51,581 bases of DNA from Methylotenera sp. (GTDB lineage: Bacteria > Pseudomonadota > Gammaproteobacteria > Burkholderiales > Methylophilaceae), in NCBI GenBank assembly GCA_030693535.1, contig JAUYAL010000068.1, positions 1 through 51,581 of the forward strand. The letters are read 5' to 3'. Below the pieces are notes generated by a model. That model worked only from the letters and a program-made list of their open reading frames with translations. It searched no databases and was not told where the DNA came from. The position numbers and the translations under genes are program-made. Shown in pieces: positions 16,880-25,042 of this stretch (positions are counted from its first letter, which is position 1; each line of letters starts with the position of its first letter).

Positions 16880-18667
16880 CTAGGCAATATCTCGAGCTCT
16901 GCGTTCATAGAACAAACTATTCCCCGTCATTCTTTTAGCCTCTTTCTTTGCAACAGTCATTGCCGCTGCAACTTCGTGATGACTAGAGAAAAAATGGGGA
17001 TCCACTTTCACTGCACCAATAGACAAAGTGCTAAATGGGAAAAATGTTTTATTTCCCTGCCTGTCATCACATTCAATACCACCGACTTCATGAGTTTCTT
17101 TATCATAAAACTTTGGCATAGCGAGTTCTAGGTGCTGAAGCACATGGCCACATCGCTCCTCCCAATCTTCACTCTGAAATAATAGAACAAAATCATCGCC
17201 GCCGATATGTCCAACAAAATCAAGGTCGATTCTCACAGAGTTTGTTAAAGTTTCACCCACCAATTGAATCAACTGATCACCGCGCCTAAAACCATAAAAA
17301 TCATTGAATGGCTTAAAGTTATCCAAGTCACAATAACATGCCCAAAAAGTAATCTCTTTTTCAAGTAAACGATCTATATGTTCATTAATAGGTACATTAC
17401 CAGGTAGTAATGTCAGCGGATTAGCATACCGAGCAGCGCTAATCTGCATTTCAGTAATCTCTTTAAGTAAGGCATGCCCACTACCTAGCCCTAGATATTT
17501 ACCCTTTTCAGCAATAATAAATCCATTAGCTAAATGATGAGGCTCCATCTGTGTTATCAATTCACTCAATTCATGAAACGTGATAGTAGCTTCAACAATT
17601 AAAGGTTTTTTATCCATAAAATAACTGCATGAATTTTTGCCATACAACTCTTTTCTAAATGGCCTGACAAAGCTATCTATCATTTTAGAGCGGCTTATAA
17701 GGCCGATAGGTACATTATCATGAACCACTGGAATGGAAAACAATTTGGAGTTACTTTCAAATAACACATAAACTTCGTCATTAGTTGTAGCCATATCTAC
17801 AAATGGCACATTTACTAAAAGCTTTCTAATATTGCCTTGCTTCTGGCTTCCTGAATCATTAGGAAACACGCTAATCGCTTTGCCTCTAAAAAGGTATTTC
17901 ACTTTTTCTGCAATTTCTTGAATGGGTTCTGGTTGTGGATGTCCTAACAAATAACCCTGACAATATGCAATATTTAAATCTTTTATAATCGCCAGTTCAG
18001 CTTCTGTTTCAACGCCTTCAGCAATCACCTTGGTGCGAGAATTTTCTGCTATTTTCTGAATAGATTTCACAAACTGAAGTTTTATGGGATTTAAATTAAT
18101 GTCTTTAATGAAATATTTATCTACTTTCACGTACTCAGGTTGCAATTCTGACCAAAGTCTTAAACTAGAGAATCCCTCGCCTAAATCGTCTATCGCAATT
18201 TGAAAACCCACGTTTCTATAGCTTTCAATGATGTTGTAAAGTTTTGAAAAATCAAAAGTTGGAGAACTTTCTGTTAATTCAAGGACGATATCTTTTGGGC
18301 TTAAGCCTAAATTTTCAATATAAGCTAGAGATACCACTTTATTCTGGTCAAACTGTAGCAAACACTCAGGGCTAACATTCACAAATATTTTATTGAAACG
18401 CGAGGATTTAACAAATGACTCTAGTCCAATTTGCAAACTTAATAACTCTAAATCACAAACTCTATTCGTTTCATTGGCCTCATTGAATAGCTCAAATGGC
18501 ATATGTAGATTACTGCTCACTGGACCTCTGATAAGCCCTTCATGCCCATGAACATTTCCATTGCTCAGATTAATTATTGGCTGAAAAACACTAGTTAAAG
18601 CTCTTTCCTTAATAATATCATTAAGGAATTTAGATTCACCTTTGTCATTTGTTGTATTGTTTTCCAA
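16880..18667 (-). CDS. EAL-CBS-GGDEF cyclic di-GMP signalling protein
   Basis: 595 residues in the order EAL (about 15-265), CBS pair (about 275-400), GGDEF (about 425-590). The EAL signature is EGLIRG (43-48, Gly in place of Ala, common in active enzymes). Later catalytic motifs are kept: FVNVSPE, LELTES, IDDLGEGFSSLR, VKVDKYF, VIAEGVET and CQGYLLG, so c-di-GMP hydrolysis is likely. The cyclase site reads GGDDF (489-493), so synthesis is less certain. No membrane segment is visible. The start is TTG, since no ATG precedes the EAL fold; the next ATG (residue 56) would cut into it. The CBS pair may bind adenine nucleotides (family knowledge). Confidence 0.9.
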   Translation of the reverse strand: MENNTTNDKGESKFLNDIIKERALTSVFQPIINLSNGNVHGHEGLIRGPVSSNLHMPFELFNEANETNRVCDLELLSLQIGLESFVKSSRFNKIFVNVSPECLLQFDQNKVVSLAYIENLGLSPKDIVLELTESSPTFDFSKLYNIIESYRNVGFQIAIDDLGEGFSSLRLWSELQPEYVKVDKYFIKDINLNPIKLQFVKSIQKIAENSRTKVIAEGVETEAELAIIKDLNIAYCQGYLLGHPQPEPIQEIAEKVKYLFRGKAISVFPNDSGSQKQGNIRKLLVNVPFVDMATTNDEVYVLFESNSKLFSIPVVHDNVPIGLISRSKMIDSFVRPFRKELYGKNSCSYFMDKKPLIVEATITFHELSELITQMEPHHLANGFIIAEKGKYLGLGSGHALLKEITEMQISAARYANPLTLLPGNVPINEHIDRLLEKEITFWACYCDLDNFKPFNDFYGFRRGDQLIQLVGETLTNSVRIDLDFVGHIGGDDFVLLFQSEDWEERCGHVLQHLELAMPKFYDKETHEVGGIECDDRQGNKTFFPFSTLSIGAVKVDPHFFSSHHEVAAAMTVAKKEAKRMTGNSLFYERRARDIA

Positions 18668-18976
18668 GCTATCAAACTTTATATCATGGTTGCCAAAATA
18701 GTGAATTTATGAGTACAACATTTACAAATCAGCATTGAAAATGCTAACGTGATTTAATGACGATATGCTTAATTTATTACGGTTTGATTACAACGATTAA
18801 AATGCATAGCGATTAATAATTAGGCTATACAACTCATGGAGATGTTTTGATTAAGATATCAGGTGAGGATGTTGAAGATGCAATTACAATATTAAAAATG
18901 TGGGGGAGTATTAGCGCAGATTGAATAATCAAAGAAGTAATATTTATTGATGATTCAATCTGCGTTTCCTACGAAC
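18668..18976. other. Intergenic region with a long hairpin and a possible 25-codon ORF
   Basis: 309 bases between the EAL-GGDEF start and the lamin-tail PEP-CTERM stop. A TTG near 18848, preceded by GGAG, opens a 25-codon plus-strand frame (IKISGEDVEDAITILK...) whose stop lies within a 12-bp inverted repeat. Evidence for a real gene is weak. The rest is AT-rich promoter space for the EAL-GGDEF gene. Confidence 0.3.
18915..18964. terminator. Long bidirectional hairpin downstream of the lamin-tail PEP-CTERM gene
   Basis: CGCAGATTGAAT (18915-18926) pairs perfectly with ATTCAATCTGCG (18953-18964); after one unpaired base the stem continues with ATCA/TGAT. Only a short TTT follows on the plus strand and no U-tract on the minus strand, so it may be a weak terminator or an mRNA 3' stabiliser. 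Confidence 0.45.
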
Positions 18977-19648
18977 TTAGTTCGACTTGCGACGACCCGC
19001 AGTAAAACCTAGCAATGCCAGACCTGCCAACAACATGGCATAAGTTTCTGGTTCTGGTACTGCAGCAATAGTGCCCGGTGAGCCAATTTCTAATGCATCG
19101 TTGGCTGCTACAAATGCACCATTTACTCCGACTACGCTCAACTGTGAAATCACACCGTTGTTACCAGATGAATTATCAAATGTTTGAAATGGGGAGATAT
19201 TATCTGATGCTAAGAAGCTCACATTTGCTTGACGAACGCCAGCCGCATTAAAAATATTCACAGCATCACCGCCAGTACTTAGGCCAATGCCAGATCCGCT
19301 GTAGTAACCAACTAATGGCGCTGTATTGCTACCAAACCATGTGCTCTTAAAAGAAGGGATAGCAGCGCCCAAAGCACTTTCAATAAAAATCACAGACTGG
19401 CCGGCAGCAATATTTGTCAAGCCTTTTAGCGCTAAAGCAGCAGTAAAAGAATTTGAACTGTCATCCACTTTCCAACCAGAAATATCAATGTCTGTAGCAC
19501 CTGTGTTCGTCAATTCAAACCAGTCAGAGGCGTAAGGCGCATCACCACTACCCCAAGGTGCGACTTCGGTAATCGCAATAGCCGCGTTGGCTTGAAAAGT
19601 AATTGAAGCAAGTAGTGCGGCCACAATAAGTGGCAAAGTTTTTTTCAT
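18977..19648 (-). CDS. PEP-CTERM protein with lamin-tail domain
   Basis: Secreted protein of 223 residues from the ATG at 19648; a TTG four codons earlier is part of the Shine-Dalgarno TTGGAG and is not the start. Signal peptide KKTLPLIVAALLASITFQANA, then a lamin-tail fold (ITEVAPWGSGDAPYASDWFELTNTG...ISGWKVDDSS, residues about 25-150). The C-terminal sorting tag is VPEPETYAMLLAGLALLGF followed by GRRKSN. XrtB would cut at PEP and attach or release it into the EPS (family knowledge). A PEP-box palindrome lies 85 bp upstream. Confidence 0.88.
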   Translation of the reverse strand: MKKTLPLIVAALLASITFQANAAIAITEVAPWGSGDAPYASDWFELTNTGATDIDISGWKVDDSSNSFTAALALKGLTNIAAGQSVIFIESALGAAIPSFKSTWFGSNTAPLVGYYSGSGIGLSTGGDAVNIFNAAGVRQANVSFLASDNISPFQTFDNSSGNNGVISQLSVVGVNGAFVAANDALEIGSPGTIAAVPEPETYAMLLAGLALLGFTAGRRKSN

Positions 19649-19733
19649 AACGTTCTCCAATGGGTGAATAAATTAAATAACAATTAAAGTGCATTTGATA
19701 ATAAAGAACAATTGTTACTAGTGAAGAGACAGA

Positions 19734-19753
19734 TCTAGTCCAGACGGATTAGA
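19734..19753 (-). promoter_or_regulatory. PEP-box palindrome upstream of the lamin-tail PEP-CTERM gene
   Basis: TCTAGTCC-AGAC-GGATTAGA, an 8-4-8 near-perfect palindrome 85 bp before the start codon. Closely related boxes precede three other genes annotated here and a shorter form a fourth, suggesting one regulator. The regulator is not in the window. Confidence 0.55.
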
Positions 19754-19858
19754 CTTAACAAGATAATTTACAGCATGGCAAAATTTGCTGATTGATCATA
19801 TTTACTTAGAGCTTATTCATGCTTTTAAACAACTGCTCAATTAAGCGAAAATGCCAAA

Positions 19859-19887
19859 AGCCCATTACCCTTGTAGGTAATAGGCTA
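19859..19887 (-). terminator. Terminator-like hairpin after the choice-of-anchor I gene
   Basis: AGCCcATTACC and GGTAATaGGCT pair with one mismatch around a short loop. On the minus strand the stem is followed by TTTTGGC. It lies 19 bp beyond the stop. Confidence 0.55.
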
Positions 19888-19905
19888 TTTAGAACTCTTT
19901 AAAAC

Positions 19906-21405
19906 TTATGAAGATTTACGGCGGCGTGCAGTAAAACCTAACAAACCAAGGCCAGCCAACAACATGGCATAAGTTTCAGGCTCAGGAACCGGAGCTAAAC
20001 TATATACACTTGTTGTATTTGACACTTCGTTTGCTACTGCAAGATAGTGCATGCCACCCATTTTGAAGCCTTTCAGCCCCTCTGGTGCAAGATCACCATC
20101 AGAAACAATCACATCAACTAAGCTTGCGTTTGCAGGGTTAGTCACATCAAATATAGCAACTGCAGATTTCGTCGTGCGTTCAAGACCAATAAATGCATAG
20201 GTACGATCGCCAATCACCATGATCTCTACACCCTCAGGCTCCACGCCTTTATCATCGCTTCGACCGTCATCGTAAATACCCAACTCAATCGCCTTAGCAT
20301 CTAAAATACTGCCACTATCAAATACAATATTGCCAGACTCGTCGCGAATCGAGAATGAACGGGCACCGAAAGTCACTAGGTTGCCTGGTGTAGAATCTGT
20401 TGAAGAAATATTTAAACGCTTAAGATCAGTTGGAGTACCGCTTACAGTAGTCGCGCGAACCTTGTCACCATCATCTTCACGAGTGTCACCTTCATTAGCC
20501 ATTACAATAAATGTTTGGCCATTTGCCTCATACGCTACCATTCCATCAGGCTGATACAAACCTACCACTGAGCTAGCACGAAGTATTGACTTAGTCGGAC
20601 CAGATGTTCCAGAGATAAAATCACGGTCATTAGGATCGATATAATTGCCTGATGCACTAAAGTCTTTGGCGCCAAGACCAATGATACTAGAAAAAGTATT
20701 AGTCGACAGATCAAGCACAGCCATTGCATTAGCTTCTTGTAGAGCAACATAGGCCTTAGTACCAGCTGCATTCAGTGCAATATATTCTGGCTCGAAATCC
20801 ATACCAGTATTTGTACGAAGATAACTGCCTGTTTGCGCAACGCCTGCAAAACCAGCAGTAGCTTCAACTGTACGTGTGCTCATGTTAATAATGCTGACAC
20901 TGCCTGCTGGATCAAGCGCCGGGGTGCCATATACCGTTGGCGTACCCTCGTTTGCAACTAACAATTTGCTACCGTCTTTGGTAAAGGTAATCATGTCAGG
21001 CAAAGCACCAACGGTAACAGAATTAACACCAGAACTAAGCGCTCTAGTAGTAGTGTCAAAAAACTTGATTGTGCCAGCATCTGTGCGTGTGTTTGATTCC
21101 ATTGCAAATGCAGCAATACCATTATGAATAGCAACACTATTGATGCTACCAAATGATGTCGTATTAATGTGTTGAATCAAACTGCCATTTGATGCATTTA
21201 ATACATCTACACCTGATACCCCAGCCACCCATAAGGAGTTAGTCAAGCTATCAAACGCTGAAATCTCAGCAGTGTATCCAGTTACACCTGATATAGAATG
21301 GCTGTAAGTCCATTGCTTCGTAAGGCTAGCAAAAGTTGTATCTGCCGATGCAACTACTGGAACAAATAGTGCTGAAATCAACGCAGCTATCATGGTGTTT
21401 TTCAT
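19906..21405 (-). CDS. PEP-CTERM choice-of-anchor I family protein (beta-propeller)
   Basis: 499 residues from the ATG at 21405. Signal peptide MKNTMIAALISALFVPVVASA; then a propeller-like repeat region with the choice-of-anchor I features LPDMITFTKDGSKLLVANEGTP, GMDFEPEYIAL..G.KAYVALQEANAMAVLD, DREDFISG-like DRDFISG, VMANEGDTREDDGD and DDKGVEPEGVE. The C-terminal tag VPEPETYAMLLAGLGLLGF plus ARRRKSS is nearly identical to that of the lamin-tail protein. It is exported and processed by XrtB. Function in the matrix is unknown. Its leader is related to that of the adjacent glycosyltransferase gene. Confidence 0.88.
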   Translation of the reverse strand: MKNTMIAALISALFVPVVASADTTFASLTKQWTYSHSISGVTGYTAEISAFDSLTNSLWVAGVSGVDVLNASNGSLIQHINTTSFGSINSVAIHNGIAAFAMESNTRTDAGTIKFFDTTTRALSSGVNSVTVGALPDMITFTKDGSKLLVANEGTPTVYGTPALDPAGSVSIINMSTRTVEATAGFAGVAQTGSYLRTNTGMDFEPEYIALNAAGTKAYVALQEANAMAVLDLSTNTFSSIIGLGAKDFSASGNYIDPNDRDFISGTSGPTKSILRASSVVGLYQPDGMVAYEANGQTFIVMANEGDTREDDGDKVRATTVSGTPTDLKRLNISSTDSTPGNLVTFGARSFSIRDESGNIVFDSGSILDAKAIELGIYDDGRSDDKGVEPEGVEIMVIGDRTYAFIGLERTTKSAVAIFDVTNPANASLVDVIVSDGDLAPEGLKGFKMGGMHYLAVANEVSNTTSVYSLAPVPEPETYAMLLAGLGLLGFTARRRKSS

Positions 21406-21516
21406 CAAAGTATCCTTAATGTATAGAAATTAATATAGAAATTACCAAGTGCTTTCTAATTAAGGACATCGTAATTTAGCAGCATTACACCTTGAATATA
21501 TTTTTTAGCCAGAATA

Positions 21517-21532
21517 TAGTCCGAAAAGACTA
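21517..21532 (-). promoter_or_regulatory. PEP-box variant upstream of the choice-of-anchor I gene
   Basis: TAGTCC-GAAA-AGACTA, 112 bp before the start codon and inside a leader of about 130 bp that recurs upstream of the glycosyltransferase at 21700-23034. A separate GACCTTC-TGA-GAAGGTC hairpin lies at 21544-21560. Confidence 0.5.
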
Positions 21533-21699
21533 ATTTTTTTGATGACCTTCTGAGAAGGTCAGATTAAACTGCAAGTACGAAGCCTATTGTTTCCTCGACC
21601 AATCATTTACATCTTTAGATTGGCCCAAAAAGCTTAGCTAGGTTGCCTATCAGGAATAACTACCTATAAGAACTACTGGAATAACAATAAGTTAAAAAA

Positions 21700-23034
21700 C
21701 TAAACTAAATTCAGCAGATTTAAAAACAGTGAAATATTTACAAACGACGTCAAATGCTGATTATCTAAGAAGGCAATAAATGAAGTTCCTGCATCATCAT
21801 GCGCACCACCAACAAGAAATGCAACTAACATAAAAAAAACAGCTAGCGTAGGCAACCAACTTTTCACCAAATTAGCTTCAGTTATGCCCGTGTCTTTATA
21901 GATAGATTTTGCGTAAACCGACAATGTATCTGAAGCAATTTTATCCCAATTGTATTTGCAAGCCACTACGTTACGCCTTGATTCACGCTCCTCTGCGCAA
22001 CATGGCGTTTTAGCAACATCTAACAGCTTTGCTACCAACTCATCAATATTACCAACTTTGAAATAGCTAGAAGCCGCCAATCCCACTTCTAAGTTAGCTG
22101 GTATATCGCTCGCTAAAACGGGTAACCCATAACTCAAGGCCTCCAGTAGAGCGATAGGTAAACCTTCATGTGATGATGGTAAAACAAAAACACCTGCATG
22201 AGAATAAATCTGACGGAGTGGCAATCCTTTTAAGTATCCAGTCATCACAACATTAGAATTTTGCTTTGCTAAATCGATTACTTTGCTTGTGTAAGCATCA
22301 GGATGGTCAGAAGCACCGACAATCACCAACTTCCATCCAGGAATAGCTGCACGAGTAAACGCCTCAATTAGATCCTGATGCCGTTTTTCTTCAACCAAGC
22401 GCCCCACTAACAACACATATCTACCGCTAATCAAATCGTGCTCAACTAACGTATCCATACCTTGCCGCATTTCAGGTAATACTACTCCATTAGGAATCAG
22501 ATCCGATTCTAAGCCATATTTTTCTCTTACAAGATCGGCAATCACCTTTGAAATAACAATCCGCCTATTGGACAAGCGCATTCCCAAACTCTCACCAAGC
22601 TTAAGCACAGAACGAGCAAAATGCCCCCACTTCTCTCTATCGTAATCTGGTCCATGATGCGTAACCACAACATGCAACCCCAACAACCTAGCAAGAAGCG
22701 TCATAATTGATGGCCCGATTGCCTGAATATGCAGAACATCCGGCCGCTTTATTGCTGCATATAACACACCGATAAAACTGTGTAAAATTGCTTCAAGCCC
22801 TTTAGATTTAGGCGCCCAAAGTGATACAAACTTCACTCCATTCCACTCATTACCAACTTCTTTTGGCTGATATGGCGCCCTTGCCAACACTGTTACTTCA
22901 CAACCCAACTTCACCAAACGAGGGCAGAGATGTTCAGCATGCGTTTCTACACCGCCTTGCACTTCAGGAAAACCGCGTAAACCTAACATCATGACACGCA
23001 TCGGTCGTGCCGTTGAGATCATGGAGCTTTTCAT
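21700..23034 (-). CDS. GT4 glycosyltransferase with a fused, truncated VanZ tail
   Basis: Residues 12 to about 380 are a GT4 transferase: GLRGFPEVQGGVETHAEHLCP (N-terminal domain entry), HHGPDYDREKW, LVGRLVEEKRHQDLIEAF and the E-x7-E motif in HEGLPIALLEALSYG. From residue 387 the sequence switches to the start of the neighbouring VanZ-like protein (LVKSWLPTLA.F.ML.A..(V/I)GGA), giving one membrane helix (about 391-410), then a short degraded end. The first six codons and leader resemble those of the PEP-CTERM gene, so the ancestral start may be Met12. It likely adds a sugar to the EPS repeat; donor and acceptor unknown. Confidence 0.88.
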   Translation of the reverse strand: MKSSMISTARPMRVMMLGLRGFPEVQGGVETHAEHLCPRLVKLGCEVTVLARAPYQPKEVGNEWNGVKFVSLWAPKSKGLEAILHSFIGVLYAAIKRPDVLHIQAIGPSIMTLLARLLGLHVVVTHHGPDYDREKWGHFARSVLKLGESLGMRLSNRRIVISKVIADLVREKYGLESDLIPNGVVLPEMRQGMDTLVEHDLISGRYVLLVGRLVEEKRHQDLIEAFTRAAIPGWKLVIVGASDHPDAYTSKVIDLAKQNSNVVMTGYLKGLPLRQIYSHAGVFVLPSSHEGLPIALLEALSYGLPVLASDIPANLEVGLAASSYFKVGNIDELVAKLLDVAKTPCCAEERESRRNVVACKYNWDKIASDTLSVYAKSIYKDTGITEANLVKSWLPTLAVFFMLVAFLVGGAHDDAGTSFIAFLDNQHLTSFVNISLFLNLLNLV

Positions 23035-23163
23035 CAGAGTACCCTTAAAATGAAGAAGTTAATTTAGAGGTAATTAACTCCCTACCAAATTAAGGGATAT
23101 CGTAATTTAGCACTATGACACCATGATTAATTTGACCTGATGACTTATAGTCCTAAAAGACTA
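23035..23163 (-). promoter_or_regulatory. PEP-CTERM-type leader with PEP-box variant upstream of the GT4 gene
   Basis: This leader aligns along its length with 21406-21532, including the ATCGTAATTTAGCA block and the box TAGTCC-TAAA-AGACTA (23148-23163). The box forms the last codons of the upstream vanZ gene. It implies that this glycosyltransferase is controlled like a PEP-CTERM gene. Confidence 0.5.
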
Positions 23164-23516
23164 TTTTTATTACTCTTAATTTTGAAAATAATGAACCCAA
23201 CAGCAAGCATTACTCCAAAAACATCAGCAAGCCAATCATCTACACCCGCGAATCGGCCTGGCAAGATAATCTGGTGAAACTCGTCTAAAATGCCTATCAG
23301 CAAGGCTAGTAAAACTGTAATTACAATACTGAAATTAAATCCAGCAGATAAAAAAATTGTCAGACAGAAAAAAAAGACGATATGTGCCAGTTTATCCCAA
23401 GGACTTGGAAATAATGAGCCAGCGCCTTCCTGAGCACCCCCGATGAATAATGCGAATAACATACAAAAAGTAGCTAAACTTGGCAACCAACTCTTCACTA
23501 ATTTATCAGCAATCAT
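23145..23516 (-). CDS. VanZ-like family membrane protein
   Basis: 123 residues with four hydrophobic helices and VanZ-like signatures: DKLAHIVFFFCL, LLALLIGILDEFHQIILPGRFAGVDDWLADVFG (catalogue motif E-x-x-Q...D-x-x-D-x-x-A-N/D). VanZ-like proteins are often found in EPS clusters; the role is unsettled. The start overlaps the stop of a decayed GT gene just upstream (ATGA). The last six codons lie in the PEP-box leader of the next gene, so the C-terminus may have been altered when that leader arrived. Confidence 0.8.
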   Translation of the reverse strand: MIADKLVKSWLPSLATFCMLFALFIGGAQEGAGSLFPSPWDKLAHIVFFFCLTIFLSAGFNFSIVITVLLALLIGILDEFHQIILPGRFAGVDDWLADVFGVMLAVGFIIFKIKSNKNSLLGL

Positions 23517-23845
23517 TTCTTCATCTTATTATTTGATTTTGTGTAAAGCATTAAAGTATCCATTGCAACCTTATCCCAATCTTATCTCGAAGCCACCCAA
23601 CCATGGAGCCCTTTGCGAAAGCTTGAACTGTAATAATCATTGTCATTTTAATGAGCCTTTATGATAACTCCTCAATATTTCCCAGCTTAAAAGAACTCCT
23701 AGGCGGCAAGCCTACTTTTAAATTAGCTGGTATATCGCTGGCAAAAGCTCTCACAACCTAGCTTCACTAGTCTCGGCACAGGTATTCCGCGTGCTTTTCA
23801 AGCCATCCTTGCACGCTTAGGAAGCCACGCTAACCCGATATCTTG
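23517..23845 (-). pseudogene. Decayed second copy of the GT4 glycosyltransferase gene
   Basis: The plus-strand blocks TTATCCCAAT...GAAGCCAC, AATTAGCTGGTATATCGCT and CACAACCTAGCTTCAC...CCTTGCAC match, in order, the 3' end and then the 5' end of the intact GT4 gene (around 21905-22120 and 22897-22985). About 760 bp of the middle is deleted and frames are broken. Its ancestral stop TGA overlaps the vanZ ATG, showing a former coupled GT-vanZ pair. It is not expected to make a protein. Confidence 0.85.
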
Positions 23846-23854
23846 AAACGAATT

Positions 23855-23883
23855 AGACTAAATTTATCCGTTAAATTTAGTCT
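23855..23883 (-). terminator. Hairpin at the end of the main EPS operon
   Basis: AGACTAAATTTA (23855-23866) pairs perfectly with TAAATTTAGTCT (23872-23883) around TCCGT, overlapping the stop codon of the radical SAM gene. The stem is AT-rich and lacks a clear U-tract, so it may be a weak terminator or processing site. Confidence 0.45.
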
Positions 23884-25040
23884 GTTCGAAGCATATCAGC
23901 AAGTTCAACGTCTGAAAGCACCACATCAGGCTCACGCCGTTTAAAAGTAATTTTGTGCTCAGGAGCCCCACTCTCTCTTAAATTACCTTGAAGCGGATCT
24001 TGGCCCACGTCGTAATGAGGAATATTGTCGATACAAATAGGCTTACCCAGCATAGATTTAATCTTATTTTTCACAACCCATACCGTTGGATGTTTGATAT
24101 ATTTCTTCATCACAGGTGCCGCAGTACCTACCATCCAGCAATTTTTTGGACAGGTACGAACCAGTCCGCGCACTTTTTCTGCCTGCTCGCTGAACCAAAT
24201 CTCATCAAAAGATTTTACATCGCGAATATTACCCATGGATTCTTTCCAGTAGCGATCTTCCAGACCATTGCAAGGGTAAACATCACCATATGGCTCAATA
24301 AAGAAATTAGCTGTACCAGCTTCGCAAGGCAACATACGCGGCTGTTCTCGTATGTAATTAATTAGTCCCAAATTAAAGAATGCGCGATACCAACTTTTGG
24401 GGCTTTTATCTTTAAGCAACTCCTCCATGAGCTTGCGGAAGTTGTTAATCACCTCATCTTTATTGGTGATTTCGTTGTCATCTTTATGGAAATAATAAGA
24501 GTTATGAAATGATGCTGTTGCGAATTCTAAGCCCATCTCCCTGGAAAGTTTGTACAGCCATAGCATATCTTCTGAGTTTTTGTTCGATACTGTACAACCA
24601 AAACCAATATCTTTAATACCCATTTCTTTTAACGTTAAAAGCAGCCTCAACGCTCTATCAAAACTGCCTTCGCGACCACGCAAATCATCATTTTTTTGAG
24701 AAAGACCTTCGATACTGACTCGAATGCCGATATTCGGAAATCGCTTAGCCATCTTAATGATGCGATCCGTATGCCAACCCGACGTGGAAATGACGATACG
24801 AGGTGCTTTTGTATACATCACTTCTACAATATCCTCCAGATCGCGTCGGACGAATGGCTCACCACCCGTAATATTTACAAACTTGAAGTTAGGCAGCATC
24901 TCTAGTTCTTTGGCCGTAATTTCACGCTTGCTATCAGAAGGGTTTTCCCAAATATCGCACATCTTGCACTGCATCTGACAGCGATACGTGGTAATAATTG
25001 ATACATCGGTTGGGTATGTTGCTTTCACTGCCGTTGCCAT
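23877..25040 (-). CDS. Radical SAM protein with SPASM-type C-terminal cluster domain
   Basis: 387 residues. The radical SAM cluster motif is C21-x3-C25-x2-C28 (CQMQCKMC), with GGEP at 59-62 and an SAM-binding barrel. The C-terminal part carries further cysteines (LPCEAG, VYPCNG, TCPKNC) typical of SPASM/twitch auxiliary iron-sulfur clusters. Such proteins modify peptides, sugars or cofactors; this substrate is unknown. It starts 2 bp after the preceding GT stop, with GGAG before the ATG. It is the last intact gene of the long EPS operon, so modification of an EPS sugar or attached group is plausible (inference). Confidence 0.88.
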   Translation of the reverse strand: MATAVKATYPTDVSIITTYRCQMQCKMCDIWENPSDSKREITAKELEMLPNFKFVNITGGEPFVRRDLEDIVEVMYTKAPRIVISTSGWHTDRIIKMAKRFPNIGIRVSIEGLSQKNDDLRGREGSFDRALRLLLTLKEMGIKDIGFGCTVSNKNSEDMLWLYKLSREMGLEFATASFHNSYYFHKDDNEITNKDEVINNFRKLMEELLKDKSPKSWYRAFFNLGLINYIREQPRMLPCEAGTANFFIEPYGDVYPCNGLEDRYWKESMGNIRDVKSFDEIWFSEQAEKVRGLVRTCPKNCWMVGTAAPVMKKYIKHPTVWVVKNKIKSMLGKPICIDNIPHYDVGQDPLQGNLRESGAPEHKITFKRREPDVVLSDVELADMLRTD

Positions 25041-25042
25041 TG

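Noticed and set aside
19649..19660. TTG start for the lamin-tail protein
   Set aside because: TTGGAG is the Shine-Dalgarno of the ATG at 19648.
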